A stretch of DNA of 64,000 nucleotides. It comes from Mermis nigrescens (Eukaryota; Nematoda; Enoplea; Mermithida; Mermithidae). Below the pieces are notes generated by a model. It was not told the DNA's origin and searched no databases. It worked only from the letters and a program-made list of their open reading frames with translations. The DNA lies in assembly GCA_036768485.1 (NCBI GenBank), contig JAVLUZ010000154.1:32997748-33061747 (forward strand). Direction: 5' to 3'. How positions within the stretch are numbered: the first letter of the stretch is position 1; the number at the start of each line of letters is the position of its first letter. This document shows positions 1-12,244 of the stretch, in pieces. The position numbers and the translations under genes are program-made.

Positions 1-408
1 GCATGCGTTCTGATTCTGCATACTTACCTACGTCGCATATTTATATCTGCTAAACATGTGTTGCGCTTCTTTTTTTAGTCAGGCCCATGTTCGCGATGTA
101 AAACTTGATTTGAGAAAAAAATAAATAAATAAAACTGTTTTGTGAATTTCATCTTTCATCTGCCTATAAGTAAAATGGATTTCTTTTTTTGCGTTGTCCC
201 ATTTGGTAAAACACTTGACCTGACTACGAAACGGTGTTTGAAACGCAATTATAATTAATTATGAATAACAAATTTATCTTCGATTTTCTAATCATACAAA
301 GCATTTATTGTACGCAGCTTAGAATCTCTAAATTCCTTTCACTGGAGTATTGTTTGCATTGACTAAGTAGGTATAGACCTGTTTGTCTAATAATCTAACA
401 GGGGTAAT
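1..408. other. AT-rich sequence, nothing recognised
   Basis: I see no gene, RNA or repeat boundary that I can support here. The sequence is AT-rich, and no reading frame shows protein-like composition. Confidence 0.5.
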
Positions 409-780
409 CAGGCCCGTATCCTGGAGGATAGGGGGAACACGTGACCCCCGAAATGAAATATAAGAATGATTTTTCGCTTTAAACGTGACATCCGAAATGG
501 AATATAAGAATGATTTTTCCCTTTACTCCCCCATCGCTTTTTTTAGCATCGCTAAAAATTTCAAAATTATGATTAGAGTCTACTTACTCCCAAGCGCAAG
601 GGTTTAAACGCTCTATTTTTAGTCTTTATACAACTTAAAGCGTATTTTGCATCTATTTCTTCTGTTCCGCACAGGTTTTATGCAGAAAATGACCTTTATT
701 TAAGAGGGTGTCTATTTGATTCTCACCATGTTTTAGACATATGGGTAGCAAAATTTACGAATTGCACAGCTCTAGTGGTC
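409..780 (+). mobile_element. K-family hAT-like element, left-end fragment
   Basis: It begins with the end CAGGCCCGTATCC, shared with copies at 54839-55385 and 39686-42998 and with the right end at 22144. The internal stretch about checking 'tctagtggtc' and 'gggtagcaaaatttac' is also shared. The matching right end is not found, so this copy is truncated or fused with the next repeat. Confidence 0.5.
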
Positions 781-900
781 ATATTGACACTCCCTATTGG
801 CCAAAAATATTTGGCGAGATAAAGAATGTATAAGCAATTTGCAATGATTTTTGGCCGTCAGTGATTATAACTTCTCTAATTTTTCCGGCGCTACCTATTA

Positions 901-1965
901 ATGACATTTATTTACTTTCTTGGCGACATGGAAGCACGTTTTTTGTATTCGGCAAACATTTTCCCTAATGTACAAAGACTTTTCGGGACCGTCTTTGTAA
1001 ATGTACAAAGATTTTTTGGAAGACAAAATTTGCAAAAAAGGTATGAAATTGTGTGTCCTATATATTTTTATAATAGCAGAAATCGCATTTCGAAAGGAAA
1101 CATGTCAAATTTTTCGGCGCTTCGCGCCGTTTTAAGACGATTCTTAATAATTTTTGCCCTCATAAAACCAGGAATTAGCCAAAATACACTACCAAAGGTC
1201 GAAAAACTCTGTTTTTACGACACTAAAGTCGCTACCATACTATAGTATAGTACCCAAAAATTTGTGTGTACAAAATGTACAAAGACTTTTAGGGACCATC
1301 TTTGAATATGTACAAACGGACCTTGTACAAAAAAACACTACCTTGAAGCCACTGTTCATGTAGGTTTCAAATTTTAACAGCTATTTTTGCATAGTTTTTT
1401 CTATTTTCAATCAAAAATTTCGATGTTTCGCATCAAGTGATATAAATACAGGAAATGAAGCAGTAAAATATGCTTCTAGAGGTCTATCCGCCTTAATTCC
1501 ACAAATGTTCCGGCGCTTCGCGCCAGATTTTTGTTAAAGTCAAAGAAATTTAATGATTTTTTCGCACAAAATTGTCTAACATTTTTAAAATTTCCAGAAA
1601 ATATATTGCGTCAAGTGATTTTATGTAAAAAAATACAATGTATAGCACCAAAAAACGCTATTTTGCGCGTTAAGGACAAATTTTTTGATCTATTTTTGAC
1701 TGTTTTTGGAAAAGCTGGGATACCGCCCCCCCTTAGGAGAATCCTAGATTCGCCATTAGCCCTGTATGTCTTTAAAATGGCAGAATTTGCATTTAGAATG
1801 GAAAAATGCCAAATTTTTCGGCGTTTCGCGCCGTTTTGAGTCAATTTTTAGTAATTTTTGGCGTGAGAAACCCAGAAATTAGCTGAAATACACTACTAAA
1901 GATCGAAAACCCTCTTTTACCACACCAAAATCGCTACTGTACTATATTATAGGCTGCGAGAACTG
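901..1965 (+). repeat. Dispersed TGTACAAAG / CGGCGCTTCGCGCC repeat, two copies in direct orientation
   Basis: Two related stretches (about 1085-1250 and 1795-1950) lie in direct orientation about 700 bp apart. Each has an AAATTTTTCGGCG...CGCGCCG palindrome, then 'cactac.aaaggtcgaaaa', then 'aaatcgctact'. Upstream of the first copy are the paired motifs GTACAAAGACTTTTCGGGACC and GTCTTTGTA, which form inverted repeats. The same modules recur near 7860-8600, 10140-10700 and 49400-49790, and inverted at 57985-58725. The open frames inside are not protein-like. Confidence 0.6.
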
Positions 1966-2880
1966 CTATTGACAACTCGTTAGCATCATTGAAAAAGAAA
2001 TTATGATTGTTCCAAAACGTTTCGTGTAGTATTTGCATTTGTTTGATTAAAAGTTGTTTGTGCCACACCCTTTTCCATCTTCTTATCATGACACTTCTGC
2101 GTGTATTGTGTGCGTTTAAAGCATGATTTAAAAACGGGAAATTGTCCATAAATCACGCGAGAAACCCCGGAAAACCCGGAAATTTTATTTTAGGAAACCA
2201 GTGGCCACCCTGAACTGAGTAAAAGCTATAAAATTAGATCCACTTAAGCAGAACCCATAAATTTGGATTAAGCTTAAATGAAAATATCTGCAAAGCCTGT
2301 AAACCTTATTGTACACTGGATAGAATTAATTTCTAAATTTTGAGGTTTTACCCTAATTTTTGAGGTTTTTTGGCCAGTGATTTGAGGTTTTTGGAAATTT
2401 GGGTTGGCAACACTGCTCGACCGTGCCAGCCACCTTAATACCGCACCACTGTACACCGAAAATCCATGCCGCTTCTTAGTATAGACTTTTCACAAATCGT
2501 TGGAAAGTAACATAGAGAGGAATAGTGCACTGGGATGACGGCTGTGCTGTCTGGATCACCGCGGCACACCTACGACGTAGAGGTTGGCAAAAATCCATGT
2601 TTGAAAATTTTGGATTTGGGTTTCAGGGTCCGTGGTGGGTTTTTGCCTTATTTTGGTGGGTTTTTTGCGGGTTTTTTGTGGGTTTTTGATACCGACAGTA
2701 AGCCTAGAATGACAAAAAACAATTACCTATGGGTAGGTGCAGGCCCATATCCAGGGGAAGGCACTGATTGGGTACCAACGCTGGTTGGTTGGTAACCCAA
2801 TTTTTTTTAAACACCAACGTTGGTACCTGATGCATGCGTTAGGTACCAACATTTTTCTGCTTGAAAAGTAGAATAAGCAA
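1966..2880. other. Unassigned sequence with a G/T-rich patch
   Basis: No gene is supported. Positions 2600-2690 hold a G/T-rich stretch with repeated 'gtgggtttttt' that reads as a glycine/phenylalanine-rich frame, which looks like low complexity. At 2755-2860 the word 'ggtaccaac' recurs in both orientations, suggesting a decayed inverted-repeat element. Confidence 0.4.
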
Positions 2881-2884
2881 AAAT

Positions 2885-2966
2885 CCACCAGTAGAGGGTT
2901 TCGAACCCTCCCCATAAAACCCGAATGCACATTAGTCAGCGCTGCACACCACTGCGCCATAACTCG
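2885..2966 (-). ncRNA. tRNA-like sequence, probably a tRNA-derived SINE or tRNA pseudogene
   Basis: On the - strand an A-box (TGGCGCAGTGG, 2949-2959) is followed about 40 bases later by a B-box (GGTTCGAAACC, near 2897-2907) inside the perfect stem GAGGG...CCCTC. These are the internal promoter elements of RNA polymerase III genes. No good acceptor stem or anticodon arm forms, so this is more likely a SINE head or a dead tRNA than a working tRNA gene. Confidence 0.45.
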
Positions 2967-3551
2967 TAGTTCGTATATTCTTAATGATTGTCATAAATGA
3001 TAAATTCGTAAAAATTACAGTACAGAGATTTTATTATATCAACGATTGTTTCGTACTTTCAGTGTAACTTTTCGATCGTTTTCTCCTTTCCTTTGATACA
3101 CATGTTTCTGACATTTTGACATCAAAAACTGATATAGACGCTGAAATAGCGTAAAAATACTTCATTCTTTAATTTTTGATCAATTCCAAGTATATTTGGT
3201 GGTAGCATTTTCCTTAGAAAATTTTTAACTTTCCATGAAGGTCTAATAGACCCCAAATGCATCTCTTATAGTGACTAAGAATTGTTTTAAATCTAAATAG
3301 GAGTGATATTCTGCAGGACATAGGTAGTTCGAGATCATATATACATGAGCAGCGTCAAATTTTGGAGGTCTGAGTGGAGTAAAACTGGCCAAATTCCCAA
3401 AGATTCACTTCTGGGGCTCTTTTCAATTTTCGTGAGGTATCCGGCGGACCGCTTACTCCTGAAGTTGACTTCTTAGGGCGAATTCTAGAATAAATCCGTT
3501 TTCCAAATTTAAAAATGGCGTTTTTATGCGATTTCAAACAGGTATCTTTAA

Positions 3552-3651
3552 TATAAAAGTTGAAAAAACAGACGGAAAAGCCTCTGATCGAAAAAACTTA
3601 AAAAAGATTATTTTTTAACATTCTTTTCCGTCTGTTTTTTCAACTTTTATA
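3552..3651. repeat. Short hairpin element with 29-bp perfect arms
   Basis: The arm at 3552-3580 starts TATAAAAGTTGAAAAAACAG. It is the exact reverse complement of 3623-3651, with a 42-base loop. It could be a very small MITE whose ends coincide with TA dinucleotides. No second copy was seen in the window. Confidence 0.6.
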
Positions 3652-3699
3652 GTGAACAATCCTACTTGAATTCGCATAAAATCGCTATTCTCACCTTAA

Positions 3700-4600
3700 T
3701 CGAAATTATTTTTGGGCTCTGTGCGTCTTCAGATTGGTGCCAGGGGATGATCTAAGCTTAAGAAAAAGATGGGGCGAAAATTGCGGAGCCAGCGAAGCGA
3801 GCGGAGCGGCACCAATGTGAAGGCACATAAATAAGCCTAAGCCTAAAAAATAAATATTAGAAGAGACATAGGAAGAAAATGACGCTAGCACCCTTATTTG
3901 TCAAAGTATATAGTCATGGCCTCTAAAAAAACCACGTTTCATGTTTTTTGCATATATTCCTTGTGCAAGCACCCCAGTCTAGAAACTTTTATAATCAGAG
4001 CAATGTCCCGTCAATGCTCCATCTTTCGCCACTTAGTTGATTTCATAGATCCCTTTAGTCTTGGAGATAAATCGATCAAAGTCAAAACTAAACAAAAACC
4101 AGCAAGTTCCATTTTGGAAGTTAAAAAAACCATGGGAAATAAAAAAACCACCCCAAAATGTTATTCGAATTGCTTGGTTTGCAGCGTAAAATAGTTAGTT
4201 GACCTTAAATGATCATATTTTTTAAAAAAATTCATTTTTTTTGATATTTCCGTTCATTTAATCACATTTATATAAAAATCAATAATTTTTTCTGAATTTT
4301 ATCAAAAGTTCTATAAATTTCACAAATAAAGTCTTCAAGTGATAAAAACAACTCTAGGTAAGTCTCTTCTACATCCTCTGCAAGAAATCAGTGCAAAATT
4401 ATGCAACTTGATGAGAAGTAATTTTGTTGCCTTGGCAACATATACTTAGCATTGGTCTTTTTTTTAGATTACAGTGGTTTTTTAGGTTACAATCGAACTT
4501 TTTGGCAGTTTTTGGGGTGATTCCAATTTTTGCGAAAAAATAAATATCAGGCATCATATAAGGTGCTATGAGGCACAGTCCTGCTAAGTTTTGTAAAAAT
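3700..4600. other. Unassigned sequence with a small inverted repeat
   Basis: Between 3730 and 3820 the sequences 'ttcagattggtgcc' and 'ggcaccaatgtgaa' are nearly inverted and enclose a GC-rich core with 'agcgaagcgagcgg'. The rest, to 4600, is AT-rich. The open frame at 3898-4194 is lysine/serine-rich and has no recognisable domain, so I do not call it a gene. Confidence 0.3.
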
Positions 4601-4628
4601 TGGCGCTGGTTTTTCTTAAGGTTACAAG

Positions 4629-5046
4629 CATACATGCACAGCATGGGAATTCTGGGGGGTGAAAACTAAAGTGCCTTTTTTGGGCCCAAAAATGGCCGGT
4701 ACGCGTTAAAAAACATCATTTTTTGGCGTTTCTGACGATACTCTATCCTTCTAGAGCATAAAATCATGAAAAAAATTTTGAAAAAAGTCGAATAAATTGA
4801 CAAATATATCGCTTACAACATGAATATATGGCGCAAAGCGCCGAAAATTTGGCGATTTTGAGCAAATAGATAGCCAAAAACCCTTAAAAAGACACTTTTT
4901 CTACTAATTTTCAGGTAAGTTTAGGAAACTTTTGAAAAATCGCCAATTTTTTGGGGGGGGCGGAGGAAAAATTTTTTTGCAGGGGGGGGGGTGAAAATGA
5001 TTCTGCTGGGGGTGAAAACCCCCCAAACCCCCCAAGATCATGTATG
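4629..5046. mobile_element. hAT-like non-autonomous element with perfect 8-bp target duplication
   Basis: The element starts CATACATGCACAGC and ends GATCATGTATG, giving CATACATG inverted ends. It is flanked on both sides by GTTACAAG (4621-4628 and 5047-5054). The 8-bp duplication and CA...TG ends fit the hAT superfamily. It carries G-rich blocks at both ends and the 'gcgcaaagcgccgaaaatttgg' type motif inside. A related copy is at 23667-24051. Confidence 0.8.
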
Positions 5047-5054
5047 GTTACAAG

Positions 5055-6850
5055 TGGTTTTTTGGTATGCTGTAGCTACGTGGATGACACGGAACAGCTG
5101 AATTTATTTCTGACATTAGTCTGCAAGGGAGCCTAACGTGAAAACATAAAAGATTACAGCAGATATGAATACGGGTAGAAATACTGACCCTCAAAAATAC
5201 TTTTAAAAATTCATAAAAATGACAATTTTTAGGAACTTTTCGACAAATTTATATCTCAAGCTTCTGAATGATCCGGAAAGAGATCAGGGGTCAGTTGTTC
5301 CTCAGGGCATAGCTTGTTCGCCAGTATAATACCATCAGTCATCTCCTTTTGGTTATGGAAGAAAGGGGTGGTTTTTTTAGGTTACAAATCGACTAGTTTT
5401 TTTTAGAGACCAGCACTATACGTATTCATTTCCTTTCTAACTAACACTAACAAAAAAGATTGATCACGGGATGGTTTGCATGACTTAATTATTATAATTA
5501 CTGAAGTCGAAATTCTCACTCGCTTTTATATGTTGATATCTGTGCTGATCCAGACAGTCATATGCTTTTCAGCAGTCACTGGATATAATTTCGTAGATCA
5601 ATAGTTTCAAGCGTTCGAAAAATGTGCCACATTAAAACAAAATCTGATTTCCGTATCAATAGCCGCTGTCAATATGGCCAATTTCAATGCTCTGCCACAC
5701 CTATCAGATTCTTAATCCGGCTCCTTTGTTACTAATTGTCAATCTTGTACCAATTGTCAGAGTTTTGCCAAATCATTGGATAGTTCTTTAATATCTGTAA
5801 GATTAAGGTACATGCTTAGAACGCAGCAACTGTGTAAAGCATGAACAAAACAACCTTGATCACAATCCAATATATGAAATGCGAATTACGCAGCAGCATG
5901 GTAGAGCGTAAACAACTGGAACAAGCAATTCTAGCATCCGGAACAACATAAATCACTCATATGATTGAAAAAAAAGTTGCATAGAAAAGCAACATTGACT
6001 TCCATGTGAGCATAAGGTTACTAATCTAACAATACCAACCATAATAAACAACTCTTGCGTCCGAACAAGCGCCTATTACGTAAATCACTCATGATTATAA
6101 GAAATTTGCATAGAAAAGCTACATCGACTTCCACGTGAGCAAAAGATTACTAATCTAACGCCCTACAGTACATGAAGAATTGTTCACTCAGATGCACTCC
6201 ACAGATCACCTGCCTGTGATGTTAAGCACACCTTTTATCCAATGCATTAGGAAAGGAGTGTTCTATCAAGGGAACAGTAAATGTGCCTAACCTACATTCT
6301 TTTATAATACAGTCATGTAAACTTACATCAACCAGTCAGAGTGTATTCATTTAAGTACATAATGTTCGTTCCAGCTATACATAGAAACCAATAAATGGGT
6401 TGTAGATAGTTACCTATGTACTTCATAAATGTTCATTGTGTGCACATATGTACGAATAAACCTGTTGTCCTTTCCTTCATAATAGAGTCATCAATCGTAC
6501 ATACTACCTATGTACCTACTTACATACCTATGTACACACAGACAATTCAATCAATCATTGCGACGATTTTTGCAGTTGCCTTCCCTAAACATTGCGTACG
6601 AACATACAAACAAATGTATGCATCTTGCTTCCATAAGTAAACATTAGATCAATCAATGCACCGTTTACAGTAGTCGCCTTCCCATGCTTTGTGCTTCTAT
6701 CACTTTACAACTTCATAATTGACTTTCTCCCCTTATAAATGCTTTCTGTCGACAATTTCTTTTGAATATTTTCCTTACAATTGATAATCTTTCGATAAAA
6801 CCCCATTAATTTAAATTCTATTACTTTTATTGATTCTAGAATTAAGCCGA
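5055..6850. other. Low-repeat sequence with a short tandem duplication
   Basis: No gene is recognised. Positions 5949-6030 and 6081-6159 are a diverged direct duplication (offset about 132 bp). Both copies run from 'aaatcactcat' through 'gcatagaaaagc' to 'ttactaatctaac'. A patch near 6400-6540 is rich in 'acctatgta' words. Confidence 0.45.
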
Positions 6851-6858
6851 CTTCTTAA

Positions 6859-9218
6859 TAGTGATCGACCGGGCGACTTTTTTGGCCGGGGCCGGGCGGT
6901 ACCGGGCTGGAAACAAATCCCCGGCCCCGGCCTGCGGGCCGGGGCCGGGCTGGCCGGGTCAGACAAGGAAAATATTATTGCATGACACATACTTGGGGTG
7001 GGGGGCATAGGAAAGAAATAATGAGCGATTGCTCCATTCAGTAGTAAATGGCTTTTCATATCAAGTTTTATTACTATTTATGTCACAAGAAACAAATTTA
7101 GTCTAGTGTTTCATTGTCTGAATCATCAATAAGGTCTATGTCGCTGCTATTAGCACACTCTGTAGCATTCGAATCTTAGCTACGGCTACTGCTGCTGTAG
7201 CAATTGGATGCAATAGGTATTGGATGTAATAAATGAGACATCACACATTCCCATATGGGGGAGGGGTATTACCCCTCAGGGTCCAAGACACAAGTCACTG
7301 TCAGACGATTCTTGGTGAAAACCTTTTGAATTTTTTGAACTTAATTTTTTAGTATGGCAAAAGTGTACCTAACTATTAGAATTTCATGAAGTGATACATT
7401 ATTTTATTATGTGAGCTAGAGTAAATAGATAAACTATCACTATAAAACATGCATGTAATCGCTTAAAATTTTATGAGGTTCCCTCAGTATACTTACATGT
7501 AACAGCTGGAAATCTAGGGTAGGGGTCCTCAAGCGCCATTTTTAGAAGGAGGGGGTTAGCAACTAGATCAAAAATGGTAAAAACACATAAAAATAGCCAA
7601 AAGCACAGGCTTTCGCCAAAAAATGGGGGAGGGTGGTTAAATATTTTCTGACTTTCAAGGAAGTTCGAGGCTTCAAAGCGGAGATGGGGGATGGCCCAAA
7701 TCCTCTGCCACATATATATTCCTCGGCTATTTTCAGGGGAAGGGGTAAGCGGCTCCATTCTTGCAGCCGCTTACCCCCCCTTTGAAAATCTTTAAAATGG
7801 TAGAATTTTCAATAAGGAATTCTTACACCTTTTTACAGTTTTTGTTCTTCAAAAATCTTTTGTACATGTACAAAGACGGTCCTGAAACGTCTATGTACAT
7901 CAGCAAAAATCTTCCCCGAATACAAAAAGACCGTGCTTCTAAATGTGATAATTCGGCCTGAATTTAGTTGATAGTTCGGCGCGAAGTGCCGAAATTTTTA
8001 TGAGCTTCTGATGGAATTCACACATAAAACTCGACTGAGAAAGCTAAAAACAACTTGTACTACAAAAATGAGAAATATTACAAAAATTGTAATATGCGGA
8101 TTAAATCTTGTAATAAGCAACGCTGCGCTTAGAATGGAAAAATGGAAAAATGTCAAATATTCAGGAACCCGAAAATTAGCCAAATACACTACTAAAGGTC
8201 GAAAAACTATGTTCTACTACCACACTGAAATCGTTACTGTACCATATTAAAGTATACAAAAATTTGCATGTACAAAAGAGTGTTTTTTGTATTCGCCAAA
8301 GATTTTTCCCTGATGTACAAAGACTAGGACTATCTTTGTACATGTACAAAGATTTTTGGGAAGATAAAAACTGTAAAAAGGTATAAAATTCCAAAAATTT
8401 TCAACATTTCCTCCGATATAAAAAATTGTCTGTCCTATACATCTTTTAAATGGCAAAATTTAAATTTAGGATGCAGAAATGTCAAATTTTTAGGCGCTTC
8501 GCGCCGTTTTGAGACAATTTCAGTAATTCTTGGGTTAGAAACTCAGAAATTAGCTAAAATATACAATTAAAAGTCAAAAGACCCTGTTTTGCCACTAATT
8601 TTCTGGTCCTCCAATTTGGGATTTCACCCCTCCCTCAACTCTGGACCCTAGGAAACTATTTGAGACATATTTAGTTTATCGGATCGGACGCAATTCTGCA
8701 GCGTAGTTTATATTCGCCTATAATTAACCTCAGTCCTAATAACTATTACACAGGAAACGCGTTTTAAAGCACACGGTTCCCATTCAAATGAATGTAAAAG
8801 TGTTTTTTATAGAAATAGTTTGTTAAAAACGTACAATAGAACGTATTTGTCAACTCTAAATCTTTTAGCCATAGCTATGAATGAATGAGTTAAAAGTAGC
8901 ATTTAGTTTAAATAAGTTAAGTGGAGGAATCGAAAATATGCAGATTTTCCTAAACATTCATTCATTAAAAGCTCATTTATACACAGTAGAAAACTTATGA
9001 CAAGGACTAAGTAAGTATACATATGGTCTAATCAGTACAGTTCTCAAAATTAACACTTGCTCATTGATAAATAAGTGCAAGTATCACAGCCTGTACAAAA
9101 TACGAATTACACTAAATTTTTCTCGGCCCCGGCCATTTTTTGACCTTGCCCCGGCCGGGGCCGGGGATGCTGAAAAATGGCCGGGGATTGATGGGGCCGG
9201 GGCCCCGGTCGATCACTA
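6859..9218. mobile_element. hAT-like element with GGCCGG-rich ends and an inserted H element
   Basis: Ends are TAGTGATCGACCGGG on the left and its reverse complement on the right. Both sides are flanked by CTTCTTAA (6851-6858, 9219-9226), a perfect 8-bp duplication. The first ~100 and last ~100 bases are runs of GGCCGG/CCGGGG hexamers. An H-family element (7242-8660) sits inside with its own target duplication. No transposase frame was found. Confidence 0.85.
7242..8660. mobile_element. H-family hAT-like element nested in the previous one
   Basis: It starts CACACATTCCCATATGGGG and ends near CTAGGAAACTATT. It is flanked by perfect TGAGACAT duplications (7234-7241, 8661-8668). Other copies are at 12245-13656, 48264-49977 and 50980-52482. 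Internal modules include 'gtacatgtacaaagacggtcc' type inverted words and the GGCGCTTCGCGCC palindrome near 8490. Confidence 0.85.
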
Positions 9219-9282
9219 CTTCTTAATGCAATTTTTGACAATTTTGCCCCATCGGACCCATTAGATTTTGTGTGCTGCCCAC

Positions 9283-11350
9283 TAGGGATGTTCCGATTAA
9301 TCAGAATCGGAATTGGTAAGAATCGGACGTTTTTCATGAAATCGAATCAGAATCAGAATTGGTGATCACAGAATTTAAGGAATCGGCATTGGGATCGGAA
9401 TCGTCATTTCTGATATTTAGAGAATCGGAATTGTATCGGAATCGGCCAAAAGTACACAAATTTCCGATTCCATTACCTATTCCATTCTTTTGAAATTATC
9501 GTGAAATTAAAAAGTTGTGAAATGGGAATTTTTCTTCAAATTGTCATAAAAATTCAATTTTGTGTTTGTTTTATTGAGGCATGATGCAAATTTTGATAAT
9601 CCGAGTTATTAATAGATTCATTTGTATACTCGTACTACAGCGTTAGAAAAACTTTGCTCACTTCTACACGCTAGGGCGGACTTAAGGGGAGAGGGAAGAA
9701 ATGGGCGGTCTATCATTAGAAGTAATTTTTGAGATTTTTTCGGCGTTTCATGCCTGATATAACTTAAATATATTGCTTTCATTGCCACCTATCAACCTCG
9801 GCCATTCAACTGGATTAAAATTTTTTCTGAAGCTCCGCATTTTCTAATACTTAAGCATTCTCATAGAATTATCCTTCAGATTCCGTGCCTTTCTGACATC
9901 ACCATTCTTTAGGTAATCACAGTTCCAGTCTATAGAATCAAAAATTAGAGTATTCCCCTACATGAAGCCCAGAATACAATGTTAAATTCCTCAATTGGGC
10001 CATGCATACGATTTAATTTATTTAAAATTATTCTCTTCGGTGGCAAAATGGAAGTTTGTCTAACAGAAAATTTTTTCAATATGTTATAAGCATAAGGCCT
10101 AGAACCCAAGTCGGCTACCCAAAATCCTGGACGCATTGATATAAATGTTTTTTTGTACTTGGCAAAGATTTTTACCAATGTACAACGACTTTTCGGAACC
10201 GTCTCTGTACATGAACTAAGATTTTTGGGAAGACAAAATTTGCAAAAAAAAAGGTCTGAAATTCGCAAGAATTTTCGGCGCTTCAAGCCGAAATGAGCAA
10301 TTGTGTGTTCTATATACCTTTATAACGGCAGAAATTGCATTTCAAAAGGAAAAATGTCAAATTTTTTGACGATTCTTAGGGATTTTTGCCCTTAGAGACC
10401 CAGAAATTAGCTAAAATGCACTACCAAAAGTCGAACAACTCTACTTTTACCACACTAAAATCGCTACTGTACCATATTATAGTATGCAAAAATTTATGTG
10501 TACAAAATGTACAAAGATTTTCAGGAAGACAAAAACTGTAAAAAGGTGTATAAATCCCAAAAATTTTCAGCGCTTTTTACCACACTGAAATTGCTACTCA
10601 CTATATCTTACTACACGAAAACTTGCATGTACAAAATGTACAAAGACTTAGGGACCATCCTTGTGCATGGACAAACGGAGCTTGTACAAAAAAACACTAA
10701 TTGATATGCGTAGTAGACATTACTTATTGTACCATAACGATCTAAATTCTATCTAGCTGATTAATGGATCAGATTGCAACAAAACATATTGTTATACTCA
10801 GGTGGAGAGAAAGTCAATCGTGGCAAGAATTTAATTATTTGCTGGATTCGCTACCGACAGACAATACAAATTTTCTAGTGCGCATAAAAGTTTTATCATC
10901 AAAATTTTCTTATTCTAAATGATTTTAGCGAACCGCTAATATACTCATTGTACATATAAACTGATGCAAATGAACATGCATTACAGATATGAATTTGAGC
11001 GAGCTAGCCTGAAGAACTGAATTTCAAGATAAATTAAAGCAAAATGCCGAATGCTTTGTTTAGTTTTACATTTTGGCAAACAAAACATCTGATCAATAAA
11101 AAATAACTTTCATATTCATAAACTGCAGTGCGCTTGCACTTCAATTTTGATTTCTTATAGCATATAACGCTTATCACAGGAATTGGTATCGGAATCGGCC
11201 GATTCCTATATCTTAGAATCAAAATTGAATCGGAATTGGCGATGCTGAGTTTTGCAGAATCGGCATCGGAATTGGCATTTCTGAGATATAAAGAATCGGA
11301 ATCGAATCGTAATCGGCCATTTTCAAAAAAGTGGTATCGGCACATCCCTA
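9283..11350. mobile_element. hAT-like element with GAATCG hexamer arrays at both ends
   Basis: Left end TAGGGATGTTCCGAT and right end the complement of TAGGGATGTGCCGAT. The flanks are CTGCCCAC (9275-9282) and CAGCCCAC (11351-11358), an 8-bp duplication with one mismatch. Both sub-terminal zones (9300-9450 and 11170-11335) are built of imperfect GAATCG/GGAATC hexamers in opposite orientation. The core includes TGTACAAAG repeats at 10140-10700. No transposase frame is evident. Confidence 0.85.
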
Positions 11351-11574
11351 CAGCCCACATAAGGTCTAAACCACCATGCCCATGTGTGGCCGAGATATAG
11401 AGCAAAAGCTATGTTTGTAGCCTAATTCCGGAAGATTAAATTCAACAGCTGCAGCCGAATTGTGCGGGCTTGGGTTCTATGTACAGTATATCAAGTTACA
11501 GGGAGCCGTTTGCCACTTAAACCACATTATTGCATCAAAATTATAAACATACATGTGTAATTCGTAGGGCGTTA

Positions 11575-11700
11575 TTTGGCCCCCAGGATTTGACGGATCC
11601 CCCAGAATTACATGTATGAGCATGGATAGAGCTCAATGAGAAACGTCGAAAAATGATGTTTCTCTGCCTTAGTCATGACTTTTTGGCACTCTATGACATA
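11575..11700 (-). repeat. F-family element fragment
   Basis: The stretch 'gatagagctcaatgagaaacgtcgaaaaatgatg' type wording matches the core of complete F copies such as 32213-32472. The left side carries the 'cccccaggattt...ccccagaatt' motif. Ends and target duplication are not recognisable. Confidence 0.45.
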
Positions 11701-11758
11701 AAAAAGATTTTGACATCACATTGTATGTACACGCATTGGTACCTACTTTATGTACATT

Positions 11759-11960
11759 AGGGATGCAATGGGTACCCGAACCCGAACCCGAATACTCGGG
11801 TACCAGAACAAAATTCAGGACCCGAACTCGAATCCGAATTCGAATAAACTGAACTTGACTACCTGAACCCGAAACCGAATAAAATTATTATAAGTACTCA
11901 AACTCGAACCTGAATGTTGATGGATTTTATTCGGGTTTATTTGGGTATTTTTAAGCTCTA
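11759..11960. mobile_element. Single left end of a hAT-like element with CCGAAC hexamers
   Basis: It begins TAGGGATGCAATGGGTACCC and continues in imperfect CCGAAC/CCGAAT hexamers for about 170 bases. This resembles the ends at 9283 and 53147 but uses a different hexamer. No partner end was found, so the copy is truncated or rearranged. Confidence 0.55.
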
Positions 11961-12244
11961 AAATCCCGCAATTGTATGTCAAAGATCCAAAAATTTTCGG
12001 CTTTTTGCGCCTTTTTCACTTTGCTCGACCCCAAAACGCTGCATTTCATGTAGTCATCGAGTACACATAAATGGCTATGTAATTAAGTGGTATATTTCAA
12101 TTGATTCACGTGAATGTTCAATCTTTTTATTTCACAAAACGATTGCCAAATGATATCGTGTAAAATTCTAAACACTGCTTCTTTGGTCGTAATAAAACTT
12201 GGTTTCTATCAAATTAAACTTCACGAATAACAGTTTTTCGGCAG

